A stretch of DNA of 64,000 bases from Impatiens glandulifera (lineage: Eukaryota > Streptophyta > Magnoliopsida > Ericales > Balsaminaceae): assembly GCF_907164915.1 (NCBI RefSeq), contig NC_061864.1:16995889-17059888 (forward strand). Direction: 5' to 3'. The position numbers and the translations under genes were made by a program. Below the pieces are notes generated by a model, which was given only the letters and a program-made list of their open reading frames with translations, searched no databases and was not told the origin of the DNA. Positions 1 to 12,602 of this stretch are shown here, piece by piece. The first letter of the stretch is position 1; each line of letters begins with the position of its first letter.

Positions 1-270
1 AAATATTGTATTTGTTTTACCGAAATTAATTCCAAAAAAGATTAAAATAATTTAATTATGATTTTACACAATTTAATGTATAATTTATGGCTTAAGAAAA
101 TTAAATAAATACCCCAAAATACACAAAAATATCTAAAATAAAATAAATTAATATAATTTTTATTATGTTTCCAAAAATATTTTTGTGTATTAATTTGGTG
201 AAGAAAAACGCAAGAATGAGTTAAAAATTCAATTTCAAATAACTCTTTTATTAAAAATATAAACCGATAA
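1..270. other. AT-rich non-coding stretch
   Basis: Low-complexity A/T-rich sequence with no convincing reading frame, splice structure or repeat. I see nothing else in it. Confidence 0.6.
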
Positions 271-2100
271 TCCTATGTGACAGAAATTATGTTTAAACTT
301 TGCAGCAGGATCTGTGGCCATCGGAAGAGCGCCTGGATTTCATACACCGCCCAGGAACACGCCCTGTAGCCGGTTGTAACCAAAACGACGTGCGCCTGGG
401 TCCACACCAAATCAGCTAACGGAGATGCTAACTCCGTTAGCCTAGATGCCCAAACGCTAGACAGAACACCCGGCGATGGACGAAACACCAACGAAGCGTT
501 CATTTAAACAAAATGACATCGTTTTGTTTTTCTTCTTCGCGAACGCCGGAGGCCCGCACTTTACGCCAACGACATTCCAAAAGCTCTATACTCTTCATCC
601 TTCATCATTATCATTCGAGATTTCACCCACGAGCACGTGTCTTCCTCGCAATCATTACCCCTAAGGTTTGAATTCAAAACATATACTAGATCTAGACGGC
701 CAAGGACAAAATAGAACGAAGAAGAATCAATTTTAGAAGCCAAATTCGATATGAATTCATCTATGAAACCGACTTAGCTCGGTTATAAATAGTCTATAGA
801 GTCCTTCCAATCCATCGAACAAACATCACAAATTACAGCCTGATTCAAGAATTTCAAAGAACTCCGGCGACTGTCTTTTTGAAGAAATAATTCCGACGGT
901 CTAAGCTTTGATCTAGGGGTTAGGAAAGCTTCTTACAGATCATTGGAGTGTTCTCCAATCACTAGTAAGCTTCCAGACCTACTATAATTCGAATTGTGAT
1001 TAAAAATTGAATTTTTTCAAGTTTGATCGGGTTGATCTTGTTTAGGACTCAATTTTATTCTTTGTATATTCAAAATCCATCTGATAGGATCGGCTTTATC
1101 AATAGAGACGGAGGTCTGTCTAATGATGAAGGCTTATGAAAAACGGTTTGATAGAAATCCTGTTAGGGATTAATATCTCTTTCTATTCTACTCAAACTTG
1201 TATAAACACTTGAAACAGATTCAAGGCGGAATTGTTTACTTGGGTTTGAAGCACAAGATGAAATATGAAAAGATGACAGAAAATGAAGAACACAACAGTT
1301 TGTTTATGGATGTTCGGAGAAAATCTCCTACGTCACCCCTTCTTCCAACCACCGGAAGGATTCACTATATGATAAGAATCGAATACAGTTTACACACACA
1401 CTTAGCTCACTATTGAACAGAACACTTTCTGTTCAATTACAAGAAAATGAAGAATATCACTCAGCTAATGGTGTTTTGATTCTAGCTCTCTCTCTCGATT
1501 CACACACAGTACAATCAGAAAGAAGCTTCACAAAATAAGTTCAGTAAGCAAGATGATTGAGTAGTCTCTCTCTCTGCAAAATCAGAATGCTTGTTCGTAA
1601 GATTGGTTGAGGCTGATAAAGTCGCTGCTTCGTTCGTTGCTCTAAGGATTGATTAAATACTGAGCAGGAGCTAACGGTCGAATCTTAAAGAATGATACGT
1701 GGCGCTCTTCCATTGGAAAGCCTCCATTGTACACAACAGGTTCTGAGCACAAGGATCGTGGCCGTACCGAACTGGTAGTGCGCCGAATATTCCATCAAAG
1801 ATGTACCTGCAAAACGGGTAATGTGAGGAAAATTCTCTTATGTGGCATTCCTTGATTGGATGCATATAGCTGTTGTACTAATCTTCACAGGAAAATGGAG
1901 CAGAAGTAGGGTACAACTATAGCACGTGGGTATGAGAAATGCTAGATTCAAGCGTACTGCTTAAACAGAGCATCAGACGTATTTCAGTTAGACGGATTTG
2001 GGAAAATCAGTCTACTGAAATAAGTCAACTCCTTCTCAAGAAAAACGTCTATTAGACCGCTTGGTCTAATATAATTAGACTCGCGTCTAATTTCAATAAC
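271..2100. other. Non-coding, possible LTR-retrotransposon leader/LTR debris
   Basis: Base composition is clearly less AT-rich than its surroundings. A TATA-like TTATAAATAG lies at about 783-792, followed by a leader-like stretch with an 'actccggcgact' motif near 852. A second GC-richer patch at 1660-1870 shares short words (gcgctcttccattgg / gagcgcctgg) with 320-340. Short open frames exist but show no domain, no codon-use signal and no splice pattern. Plant LTR elements often look like this, but no paired LTRs, PBS or gag-pol could be found, so this is only a suggestion. Confidence 0.3.
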
Positions 2101-2773
2101 CATTAGACGGGTACATCTAACTCCACTGAGTTAGACTACACGTCTAATTCCGGTTCTACCTCAGACTAATCTGAAGGAGTTAGACCCACGTCTAACTTTC
2201 AATTAATTAGACAACCCGTCTAATTATAATAACCATTAGACCGGCACGTCTAACTCCACTGAGTTAGACTGCCCCGTCTAATTCCGGTTCTACCTCAGAC
2301 TAATCTGAAGGAGTTAGACCCACGTCTAACTTTCAATTAGTTAGACAACCCGTCTAATTATTACATAACTATTAGACCGGCACGTCTAACTCCACTGAGT
2401 TAGACTGCCCCGTTTAATTCTAGTTCTACTTCAGACTAATCTGAAGGAGTTAGACCCACGTCTAACTTTCAATTAATTAGACAACCCGTCTAATTATTAC
2501 ATAACCATTAGACCGACACGTCTAACTCCACTGAGTTAGACTGTCCCGTCTAATTCCGGTTCTACTTCAGACTAATCTGAAGGAGTTAGACCCACGTCTA
2601 ACTTTCAATTAATTAGACAACCCGTCTAATTATTACATAACCATTAGACCGACACGTCTAACTCCACTAAGTTAGACTGCCCCGTCTAATTCCGGTTCTA
2701 CTTCAGACTAATCTGAAGGAGTTAGACTCACGTCTAACTTTCACTAATTAGACAACCCGTCTAATTATTACAT
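2101..2773. repeat. 136-bp tandem repeat array (5 copies)
   Basis: Five head-to-tail copies start near 2101, 2234, 2370, 2506 and 2642 (spacing 133, 136, 136 and 136 bp), and the array ends near 2773. Every unit is built from TTAGAC ... GTCTAA blocks, which are inverted repeats of each other, so each copy can form several short hairpins. A constant inner block (cagactaatctgaagg) recurs in all copies. Divergence between copies is low, which suggests recent amplification. The array may be part of a retrotransposon untranslated region. Confidence 0.85.
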
Positions 2774-3060
2774 CTATTAGACTTACACGTCTAATTCCGC
2801 GTATTCATTAGACTACCCGTCTAATTCTTTACGTCTATTAGACTTACACATCTAATTCCGCGTATTCATTAGACTACCCGTCTAATTCTTTACACATCTA
2901 TTAGACTCACGTCTAATTCCATTAGACTTTCGTCTAATTCATGCGCCTATTAGACTGCCCCGTCTAACTCCGTTGAGTTAAACTGTGCGTCTGATTCCAT
3001 TAGACTTGCGTCTAATTTTATGCGAATGGAGATCAAAATCGGTCTAATGACCCTCATTAG
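2774..3060. repeat. Short derived repeats (~60 bp) of the TTAGAC family
   Basis: This continues the 2101-2773 array with shorter, more diverged units of about 60 bp, built on ATTAGACTnnnCGTCTAATTC, and decays into single motifs by about 3060. Confidence 0.7.
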
Positions 3061-3535
3061 ATCCAAGTCTAATAACATATTGTCTTAATACACCTGTATC
3101 AAAACTCATAAATTATTTCATCATCAAAATATTAGTGGGTAAATTATTTCAACACTTAGTCAAAATAATTTGACCCAACACCATCCCTAAATGATTTCTA
3201 TTTTATCGAAAGAGATTTTATCAATTAAACTTAAATCAAAAAACCTAATTTGAAAATCTAGAAAATTTGAATTTTGTGCTCTTGAGCTTTTCAACTTGAA
3301 TTTTGATTCAAATAGTTGCCCAACATATTGTAAACATGTTAGGATGATGTTCAAACCATAAATCATACATCTTGATCATGTTTGATCGATCTGGAATTTT
3401 TGAAATAAAAAGTTTTAAATTTAAGTTTTGAATTTTGTTACAGAGCTTGATTGATGTTCTTGTTTTAATCGTGTTCGGTTGTAAACATTATTTTGAAGCT
3501 GTTGGAACAAGAATTAGGCCATGAGATGGTCTAAA
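3061..3535. other. Non-coding spacer
   Basis: No gene, repeat or recognisable element seen between the TTAGAC array and the next tandem duplication. Confidence 0.5.
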
Positions 3536-3838
3536 TCAAAAGTTCCCAATTTTTGCCATAGAAATAGGGTTGAAAAATTAATCATCTTAGAGCTCAATTG
3601 ATGAGATTTATGATTATGGATTATGATCCCAACATTCATATGAGTTGTTTATAACTTAAAGATTATGTTTTCATGATCTGTATCAAAAGTTCCCAATTTT
3701 TGCCATAAAAATAGGGTTGAAAAATTAATCATCTTAGAGCTCAATTTATCGAATTTTTGATTAGGGATTATGATCCCTACATTCATATGAGTTGTTTGTA
3801 ACTTAAAAATCATGTTTTCATGATCTGTATCAAAAGTT
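3536..3838. repeat. 147-bp tandem duplication
   Basis: Two copies start with 'tcaaaagttcccaa' at 3536 and 3683. A third start ('tcaaaagtta') at about 3831 is immediately truncated. The copies are nearly identical and non-coding. Confidence 0.8.
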
Positions 3839-3859
3839 ATAAACTTGTATTCTTCATCT

Positions 3860-4330
3860 CAAATGAAGGACACTCGGTCTTCTTGGACCGAGTCTTGTAG
3901 GACCGAGGACCAAGAAGTATGAACGAGAATCCTTGGTCTTGACCGAGACCGAGAACTGAGACCAAGGACTAGTGTTCTTGAGTTTGAATCGAGCCCTAGG
4001 ACCGGTGTTCTTGAGCAAGGACCAAGAAATCAGACTGAGGATTCTCACATATGACCGAGAGATTTGACTTAGGATCGAGCCTCCCAAGTTCTACGACCGA
4101 GAAATCTAGATCTGGGACCGAGACTCCTAGACCTAGGACCGAACAACCCGAGTTCAGGACCGAGCCTCCTAAACCCAAGGGATGAACCCTCCAGTCCCCT
4201 GACCGAGTGTTCTGAGCCCTGATCCAGACCACCCTCGGTCTAGACTGAGCCCATCCGGTCCTAAACCGGTAAAAATGGACCCAGGCCTTAGGACTCCGGT
4301 CCTAAGCTTGTTTGGTTCCACTTTTAGAAA
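3860..4330. repeat. Degenerate GACCGAG-rich repeat block
   Basis: The word GGACCGAG and one-base variants (GACTGAG, GATCGAG) occur about a dozen times at irregular spacing, separated by AAGAA, CCTAG and GTTCTTGAG words. The block is GC-rich compared with its surroundings. Open frames on the minus strand are by-products of this composition and show no protein family. Confidence 0.6.
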
Positions 4331-4639
4331 TAAAAATAATTTCAGAACTCGAATCCATTTTTAAATAATTATGAAAGGTCAGGAAAATATTTTTTTTAAA
4401 ATATTTTTGGAATATTTACCAAACAATTATTTTGGCTAAGGCCCTGTTTGGAATATATTTTTAAATTCTAATACTTTTATGATATTTTTCAAGTATTGTA
4501 CTCAATCATATATCAACGCAATCACATGTACGCACTTTTAAATAATTTTGTTAATTATTCACGTAATTTAAATTTATCCTTGTTTAGGACCTCCGGACTA
4601 TTAATTAAATAAAATAAACGTTATAAATAAATCTTTTGA

Positions 4640-5070
4640 TTGTGAGACTTTTACAAAATAAAATCGTCTTTGACGGACGTGGAGGAAATGGCGCGAAAGT
4701 CCTTTCCCGAGCGTAACTAAATACCGAACCCCTTATGGAAACTCTGGCGACTCTGTTTTTCAAATAAATAATGTTTTCTTAAATTAATTATGTTTAATTA
4801 ATTTATATTGGATTTTTTGAAATTGTAATTTGATTGAAACAAATTCCTAGATTATTAAACTTTGAATATAATTAATAATTTTACGTAGTTAATTCTAAAA
4901 GCTGCAATGTATTATCAAAATCTTTAAAAATAATGTTTTATTTTAAAAAGATGTCTTGCACGCAAACTAAACTTGAAACGTATTGAACCTTGAGTCACCC
5001 CGAATCTCCTGTATTGCCACCTTTCATCCGACACATGCTAAGCTGCGAGAGGGACATTTTCGGGGTTACA
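4640..5070. mobile_element. Probable Ty3/gypsy LTR/leader fragment
   Basis: The words 'gcgaaagtcctttcccgagcg', 'ccccttatggaaactctgg' and 'cgactctgttttt' (about 4694-4760) are of the kind I associate with the LTR end or leader of plant Tat/Ogre-like gypsy elements. This is recalled from general familiarity; no second LTR, tRNA primer site or coding domain is present, so it would be a relic. A similar 'ccggcgact' word occurs near 856, so 271-5070 might derive from one large element with an eroded interior. Confidence 0.3.
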
Positions 5071-5723
5071 AAGTCATTGTCTGATTGTGTTTAAAAAAAA
5101 CAACAATCAAACATTACTTCATCAACTTTTTTTTTATCAATTAAATAACTTAATTCATTAACTAAAATACTCTATATTTTAAAATTATTATTATATATTA
5201 ATACATTTTAAGTATTTTTTAAAAAAAATAAAAAAAATTAACCTCCTCAAACTCACAATCATAAATCTTTTTTAAATAAACCTTAATAAGCTCAAATTTA
5301 GTAAAAATATTTTAATTATTTTAATTTATAATGATAAAATATTTTTATTTAATTTTTTAACTATAAAATTTTTTAATTAATAAATGAGATTAATTAGAAT
5401 AATATTAAATTTGGTAAAGTTATTAAAAGAAATAAAACGAAAAAAGGGTGAATGAGAAAACCACTATAGTAGAAAATGGTTCCAATGATAAATCCCACTA
5501 CACTAATACTCTATTTTGCTCACAAAAAGAACATTTTGCTATTATTTCTGTTACCAATTAGTGTGGTCATAAGTAGAAAGGTTTCTAATTATTTTAATCA
5601 AATATGATATTTATTTCAAATCAAACAATGCACTGTATGATTATAAAATCCTGTAACATTTAAAAAAAAAAAAATCTCTATTCTAAAGCTAATGACTATA
5701 ACATTCTTAATCAATCCGCATCG
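5071..5723. other. AT-rich intergenic
   Basis: A/T runs and no gene. The segment 5085-5290 resembles the inside of Tourist-like MITEs seen elsewhere in the window (compare 32150-32330), but no clean ends could be found. Confidence 0.45.
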
Positions 5724-5731
5724 AGTGTACT

Positions 5732-6441
5732 TAGGAGTGTTCAATCGGTCGGTTAACCGGTTAAACAGTTCCGATTAAGTCCGATTTTACCTCTTATTTT
5801 ATAAACCGGTTAACCAACCAGTATTGATATCGGTTTTACAGAATTTGGAACCATTAATTCCAGTAAGTGATAATTCAATTTTTTTAATTAAGTATTAAAC
5901 TTATAAAATGATTTTTTTTCAATTTTTTTTTTCACTTTTATGTTATTCTTCATTTTTTTATATTATAATATAATCTAATATATTATATTATATTATTGTT
6001 ATAATATAATATATTATAATAATATTTAGAATATTTTATAATATATTATATTATTTTAACAATATAATATATTTTAAAAGTATTATTTTTAAATTACTTC
6101 TAAACTAATAACTATATAATTTATTTAAAAAAAAAAACAGTTCTATATAAATTATAATTTAAAATTAAAAGAAAAACTAATATATATATATTATTAAATA
6201 TTATTTATAATATATCTAACATTTAAAAAAAACTAATATAAATATATATGATTAAATTATTAGCGATTTACCGGTTAAACCGTTAGAAAAATAATTCAAC
6301 CGAAAACTGAATCGTTTAACCGTTAAAAAACTGGTTAATCGGAACCGTTAAAACCGGTTAACTAATAAATCGATAAAATGAAACCGATAAGCTATCGGTT
6401 CGGTTGAGTTATCGATTTTCCGATTTTTTTGCATAACCCTA
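5732..6441. mobile_element. hAT-type MITE, 710 bp, with 8-bp TSD
   Basis: The 8-bp target duplication AGTGTACT flanks the element at 5724-5731 and 6442-6449. The ends are imperfect terminal inverted repeats: TAGGAGTGTTCAATCGG on the left and, read from the other strand, TAGGGTTATGC...ATCGG on the right. Just inside the ends are palindromic GGTTAACCGGTTAA words, also inverted. The interior is AT-rich with no coding capacity. An 8-bp duplication and TAGGG-type ends are typical of the hAT superfamily, so this is a non-autonomous hAT element. Confidence 0.85.
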
Positions 6442-6449
6442 AGTGTACT

Positions 6450-7951
6450 CCTTGCAACATATTTTTTATTAGCATAAGAAAAATAATATAATCAAAATCA
6501 CGTCACTATTTTCTCACCTCAAAACACAAGTATAGTCTACTAACTTACAAGATTATACCTTTTGTGCTTAATTGATGAGTTGTCTAAATACTTTAATCAA
6601 ATACATACCACCATCCAAAAAAAGACTATAACAATTTCTTATTAGAATATTTTTATGTCAATGTTCCCTTCATGTCAAGACTTAAACTTTTCATTTTAAG
6701 AAATTTGATGTTGACCTAGGAATCACTAAAGTGCTGTAGTGAATTAAAAAGAGTGATGAATCATATGGATGCATTATGTTTATATCAAAAATATTTTTTC
6801 CATTTTTTCATTATACTCTTTTTTTTTTTCTTTCATATTTTCAAATTATGATTTTTTTCTCTAAATTTACAAATCATTTAATTATAATTATAATATATAA
6901 ATAATTAGAATTAAACTTGCTAAATTAAATAATTAAAATAAAAAATTAATTAAATTTTATATATTAAAATAAAATATACTATATAAAAACATTAAAATAA
7001 AATTCATTAAATAAAAATTAAAATGAAATGCATTACATGTAATATATAAAATACATTGAATATTAATCATGAAAATCTTGAAGGCATGACTAAGATTAAC
7101 TAAGTTTTGTAGGTACACAAGAATACCTTAAAATGCTTGTCATTAATATTTAATGTCTATTAATATATTTTACTTTCTAAGTAATGTATTTTATTTAATT
7201 TTATTATTTATATAATGTATTTAATTTTAATATATAATATTTAGAAATTTGGAGAGGACAAAAATAGTTGGAGAATATGAATTAAATAAAATAGTGAATG
7301 AGAATGTTGAATATAATTGAAATGCATTCCATAACTTAACGGTAGAGTAATAACTCTTTTTTTTTTAATTTTCACATCTACGCCATTTAAAAAAAAAACT
7401 TAATAGCATTAAATAATTTAAGATTAGAGCTTATTTAATATTGGATATTTTAGATATGGTAAAGTTTTGTTTAAACAGGTATACTCTAACAATTAAATTA
7501 CTTAATTTATTAATTAAATTATTAATTATTTTATTTTTATTAAATTTAAATTTTAAATACAAAATAATATTTTAATAAATTCTCTTTAATAACCAAAAAT
7601 AAAATTTATACAAAAAAATAAAAACACAAGATGAAACAATTGAAAATGCGCATTTTAGTAAAATGTTGATTAGAATGCGCACAATACCAACTTCTGTCAC
7701 TCTCAAATTCTGTGCTTTCCCACCCTCACTGACACTCGTATCATCCGCCTGATTCGCTCGTCGTCTCTACTTCCTTTCCCTTCTCTCTTTCTTCTCTCTA
7801 TCTCTGCACTTGCTCCTTCCTTCTTTCTTTCCTGAGAACTACAATTTGTATTCATTCTTCTTTCCTCCCACAAAATATGGTGATACCTGTAGTAGGCCCC
7901 TAGAACACCAAACTAAACAAACAATCATTCCCATTGCTTCAATAATTCATC
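6450..7951. other. Intergenic region and 5' leader upstream of the receptor kinase
   Basis: AT-rich to about 7690. From about 7690 the sequence changes to a CT-rich leader (ctcttcttctct words near 7770-7835) of the sort often seen in plant 5' UTRs, leading to the receptor-kinase ATG at 7952. I could not fix a TATA box or transcription start. Confidence 0.4.
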
Positions 7952-10699
7952 ATGTACATTAATCCCCACATAATTCTTCTTCTTCTTCTCATGCTAATCG
8001 CCTCTTCTTTTCCAGCTTCTTTCTCCTATGAGCCCAGAAATCATGAAGGTATTATTATTCTCCATCCTTTTTCTTTCTTTCTTGTCTCTGTGTGTGTTTG
8101 TTTGTTTACCCTCAAACCATCATTCATTCTGGAACTGTGCAGTTTTAGCTCTTATAGAAATCAGAATTTCTCTAAACGACCCTCATGGAGCTTTAAACAA
8201 CTGGGATGAAGATTCTGTCGATCCTTGTAGCTGGGCTATGATCACCTGTTCCCCTGATAATCTTGTCACTGGCTTGTAAGTTCTTCAAAATATGACTTAT
8301 TTATATATACAATGTTTACTGATTTCAGTTTTTCTTGGTGGGTAATGTTTATAGTGGAGCTCCAAGCCAAGGATTGTCAGGAACCTTATCAGGAAAGATA
8401 GGAAATCTGACAAATCTCAAACAAGTGTAAGAAATTTCTTCTTCTGTTTTCCCAATCTCGTTTCCCTCTGTTTTCTTACCTATATGTTTTTTTTTTTTCC
8501 GCAGGTTACTGCAGAACAATAATATCTCCGGCGACATTCCACCGGAGCTGGGTAATATTCCGAATCTTCAGACGTTGGATCTGTCTAACAACCGGTTCTC
8601 CGGTCACGTGCCGGAGACTTTTGGTATGATGAAGGGTCTTCAATATCTGTGAGTACTTTTCTGATAGTTTTGATTTACTCTGTTTTGGATTTCTTCTTTT
8701 TTTGTCTTGTAATGGTTCATTGTTTGTAGGAGGCTAAACAACAATAGCTTGTCTGGTCCTATTCTTCTGTCTTTATCTAAAGACCCCCAGCTTGCTTTCT
8801 TGTGAGTATATGATTATATGTCTGGTTTTTTAGACCTTATTTTCAAAATGTAATCGATTTTGGTTCCTATCTCTCAGGGACCTGTCTTTCAACAATCTTA
8901 GTGGGCCTATACCTAAATTTCCAGCAAGAACATTCAAGTATGTATCAAGTTATAAACCCTCTTTCTCTTTCTCTCTCGATTCCTATGATTGTTAATCGTC
9001 GTCATGTGGAATTCTCTTTACCAGTTTGGTCGGAAATCCACTTATCTGTAAAGGAGAGAAATCTGAAGGTTGTTCTATTACAACCATTCCAATGCCTCTT
9101 TCCTTCCCGCTTGGTTCATCATCCTCGGGTAAATTATTAATTTTCTAATGAATCTCTCATCTTTCTGTAAATCAACTTTCTTTTCTGTAAATTTGTAGGA
9201 AAACCCAAATCAAGGAAATTGGCTATTGCACTTGGGATCACTCTAACTGTCGTCTCCTTCACTGTTCTTGCAATTTCGTGGCTGTTTTGGAAGAAGAGAA
9301 ACAACAGGGAGAAGCAAAGTATTTTGAATATTACTGGTAAACAGTTTACTTTGATTCTTTTTTCAGAAATGAAATTGTACCCATCTTGCTAGATTGTGAA
9401 AATGTTGATAATTGATTCAGATATACAAGAAGAGGGTCTAATAAGCCTTGGAAATCTGAGAATCTTTACGTTTAGAGAGCTTCAAGCATCGACGGATCAC
9501 TTTAGCTCGAAGAATATATTAGGAACAGGTGGATTTGGTAATGTGTACAAGGGTAAATTGGGAAACGGAAATATGGTGGCCGTGAAACGATTGAAGGACG
9601 TTTCTGGTACCGCCGGAGAATCTCAATTCAGAACTGAGCTAGAAATGATTAGCCTGGCTGTTCATCGGAATTTGCTCCGGTTAATCGGTTATTGTGCTAC
9701 CGCGAATGAACGGCTATTGGTTTATACTTATATGTCTAATGGAAGTGTTGCTTCCAGGCTTAGAGGTATGTATAAATTATGATGAGTGTTCATAAAACCA
9801 AATATTTTCAAAAAAGATCAACTTTTGTAAGGTTAATTTTGTGTTTTTTGTGACAGAAAAACCGACGAAACTAGATTGGAACACGAGGAAGAGAATAGCG
9901 GTTGGAGCTGCAAGAGGGCTTCTATATTTGCATGAACAATGCAATCCAAAGATTATTCATAGGGATGTGAAGGCGGCGAATATATTACTAGATGAATTCT
10001 TTGAAGCTGTTGTTGGTGATTTTGGACTTGCGAAGCTCCTTGATCATGCTGATTCGCATGTTACAACCGCGGTTCGTGGAACCGTGGGACATATTGCACC
10101 GGAGTATCTATCGACTGGTCAATCTTCGGAGAAAACAGATGTTTTTGGATTTGGAATACTCTTGTTGGAGCTTATAACTGGGATGAGAGCACTTGAATTT
10201 GGAAAAACAATTAATCAAAAAGGTGCCATTCTTGAGTGGGTAAGTATAATTGCTATTTTTCAAACCAATTTCAATCAAGGCTTGTTTAATGGTGTGACAA
10301 ATTGAGTTGTTTCTTTGTTTTTGTAAGGTAAAGAAGGTTCTAGAAGAAAAGACGGTGGAATTATTGGTCGATAGAGAATTGGGAAGCAACTACGATAGAA
10401 TAGAAGTGGCGGAAATGTTGCAAGTTGCTTTTCTCTGCACTCAATATCTTCCGGCTCATCGTCCTAAGATGTCGGAGATTGTCCACATGTTAGAAGGAGA
10501 TGGTCTAGCTGAAAAATGGGCGTTGACACATAACCATTCGAATCCCAACTTAAACGTAAACGAAAAGAATGGTAAAGTTGTAGTTAGAACTACGAGTGTT
10601 AAACACGAAACAAATGATTACGAAGAATCGAGCACGATTGGATTGATGGATGGTGATCATGATGCTCACTATGCAATGGAACTCTCTGGTCCAAGATAG
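7952..10699 (+). CDS. LRR-II receptor-like kinase (SARK/CLIK1-like), 11 exons
   Basis: Coding exons: 7952-8048, 8143-8275, 8355-8426, 8505-8648, 8730-8801, 8878-8937, 9025-9128, 9199-9336, 9421-9765, 9857-10239 and 10328-10699. All introns are GT-AG and the phases join to 639 aa. Order: signal peptide (about 1-25); LRR N-cap with DPCSW; about four LRRs in 72-nt modules ([28 protein letters not shown]); membrane helix about 235-259; kinase with GTGGFG loop (308-313), Lys329, HRDVKAAN (423-430), DFG (443-445) and APEYLS; C-terminal ELSGPR. It is an RD kinase with all catalytic residues, so it should signal from the plasma membrane as a SERK/NIK-type co-receptor. The ectodomain words [21 protein letters not shown] and the C-terminus fit Arabidopsis At4g30520/At2g23950 better than NIK or SERK. 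Length (639 aa) matches the family. The gene looks intact; the ligand and partner cannot be read from sequence. Confidence 0.95.
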
Positions 10700-11089
10700 T
10701 GTTATTGAAGTAGATTAATTAATTAATTACATTATTTTGGTTAATTCAAGAAATGGTTAGATTTGTATGGTCTAAAGGGGTTTATTCTATTTTACTACAG
10801 TAAATTAAATTTGACAGCATGAGCAGATGGGAAAGTGAAAAAAGGAAACATCTTGTAATTTGACCGTTTGACCGATGAGGTCAAATCAGGACCATTTGTT
10901 TGTGTGGAGAGTGGGGTGTCAAATTATGTTTATTTTTACAGTTTTGGTTTCTTTATGCAGGTTCATGCATTCTCTTTTCACTTTTACTTTTTTAACTTTC
11001 TAAAAAGAAGTTTTTAAACTATTTCTTAAATCTTGATATTACTTTCACATTTTGAATTTCATATTAAATAGTTTATGATTTTTTATTTA
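10700..11089. other. 3' flank of the receptor kinase
   Basis: Presumed 3' UTR and AT-rich spacer. No exact polyadenylation signal is assigned. Confidence 0.4.
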
Positions 11090-11820
11090 TTAAAAGCTCA
11101 ATCTCACAAGTCTTTATTTTTTTAACAATCCAATCACTAAAGTCCTAATCAAAACACACAAATATTCTTATTTTATTTTATAATTTTAAAAATAAATACT
11201 CCTACTTTATTTTTAAAATTTAAATTATAAAAATACATTATAATAATTAAATATATTAAAAATCCAAATAACATATAACTTTATCAAACAATTTTGTTCT
11301 TTATAAATCAAATAAAAACATGAAATAATCCAACATTCAAACAAGTTATTAAATAGTTTTTTTTAGTTTTTCATCAAAAACCTCCATATGACATTTTATT
11401 TATTTAACAATTCAGTTTATCAATTCATACATTAAAATATCAAAATATTCTTACTTTATTTTTATAAAACTTAAATAAAAAAAATCATTGATTAAAAATC
11501 TAAATAACTTACTTTTCCCTATCAAATAATTTTTAAACAAAATCAATAAAAATTTCCAAATAACCAAATATCAAACAAGCATTTGATGTTGGATTTTTAT
11601 GATTTTTTTCACTAAAAACTCTTTATCAGATCTCATTTTTTTCAATCATCAAATCACTTAATTAATCAATTAAAATATCAAAGTATTCATATTTTTTTCT
11701 TATAAAATTTAAATACAAAAATATTATGGCAATTCAAACAATTAAAAATTAAATAACCATTTTTTTCCCTAACAAAACTTAATAAAATTTTCAAATAACC
11801 CAACATCTAACAAGCTCCTA
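11090..11820. repeat. ~240-bp diverged tandem repeat (3 copies)
   Basis: Three old copies (about 11090-11345, 11340-11580 and 11580-11815), each ending in a 'caaataacccaacatctaacaag'-like word and containing 'attaaaatatcaaa.tattc..a.tttatttttataaaa'. Strongly AT-rich and non-coding. Confidence 0.55.
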
Positions 11821-12602
11821 AGTTAATATTTGCTTTTTTTTTTATTTTTTTTTATTTTTTATCTTTTGATGACTTATTGATTTTTGTTGCTTTCTCAATG
11901 ATCATTTTTATTGTCAATTTGTTGAAAAAACAATCATGTTCAAGTGATTTATCTAATTTAGGTGAATAATTAATTTTCTATAGTTTTTGTTTATGATTTT
12001 ATGAAAAAAAACTATGGATTTATCACAATAATTAGGAATTCTACCAACTATTGTATTGATTGAGAACATGTTTTTATTAATTTATATTTATTTTTAATAT
12101 GAAAGAATTGGCAGCAGAATTTTGGTGGATCAACTAGTACATTAAAGTACTGGAAATGCCGTTTCATATAAAGACAAGGCTTTGTCTCATTGATAAGGGA
12201 CACCAACACGTCATTTTTATTTTTTATTTTACCAAATGTATAAAATTGACCTAATTTTTGTTGTTGTTGGTGAATTATTTTTTTACCAAATGTATAAATA
12301 ATTCAATTTAGAGAAAAAAATAAATACAAATACATATTTCTAAAAAAACAAAACAAATATCTACTAGGTACCCCTACCACATATCTTAACCCTGTTATGA
12401 TCTAAGGATAAACCAATTTGTATAATAATCAAGTTATGTTCTATTAAAAAACTCATAATTTGATTTATTTTAAAAAAAAGTTAATACAATTATAAGAGTT
12501 ATTTAAGTACACCGATACAAATAATACAATAACACAACGAGTGTATTATATCGTAACTTGTTTAAATGAATTTCATAATTTGGTTAAGATTTTATGTTGA
12601 AA
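11821..12602. other. AT-rich spacer upstream of the Helitron
   Basis: No gene seen. The last bases (about 12577-12602, 'ttggttaagatttta') are the left edge of the segmental duplication shared with 18196-18221. Confidence 0.5.

Noticed and set aside
3854..4232. Two overlapping minus-strand open frames
   Set aside because: They are caused by the GACCGAG-rich composition and have no family similarity or splice context.
5085..5290. Second Tourist-like MITE
   Set aside because: The interior looks similar to 32.1-32.4 kb, but I could not find matching ends or a TTA/TAA duplication.
9992..10177. Alternative frames inside the receptor-kinase exons
   Set aside because: Shadows of the kinase frame, whose motifs are complete.
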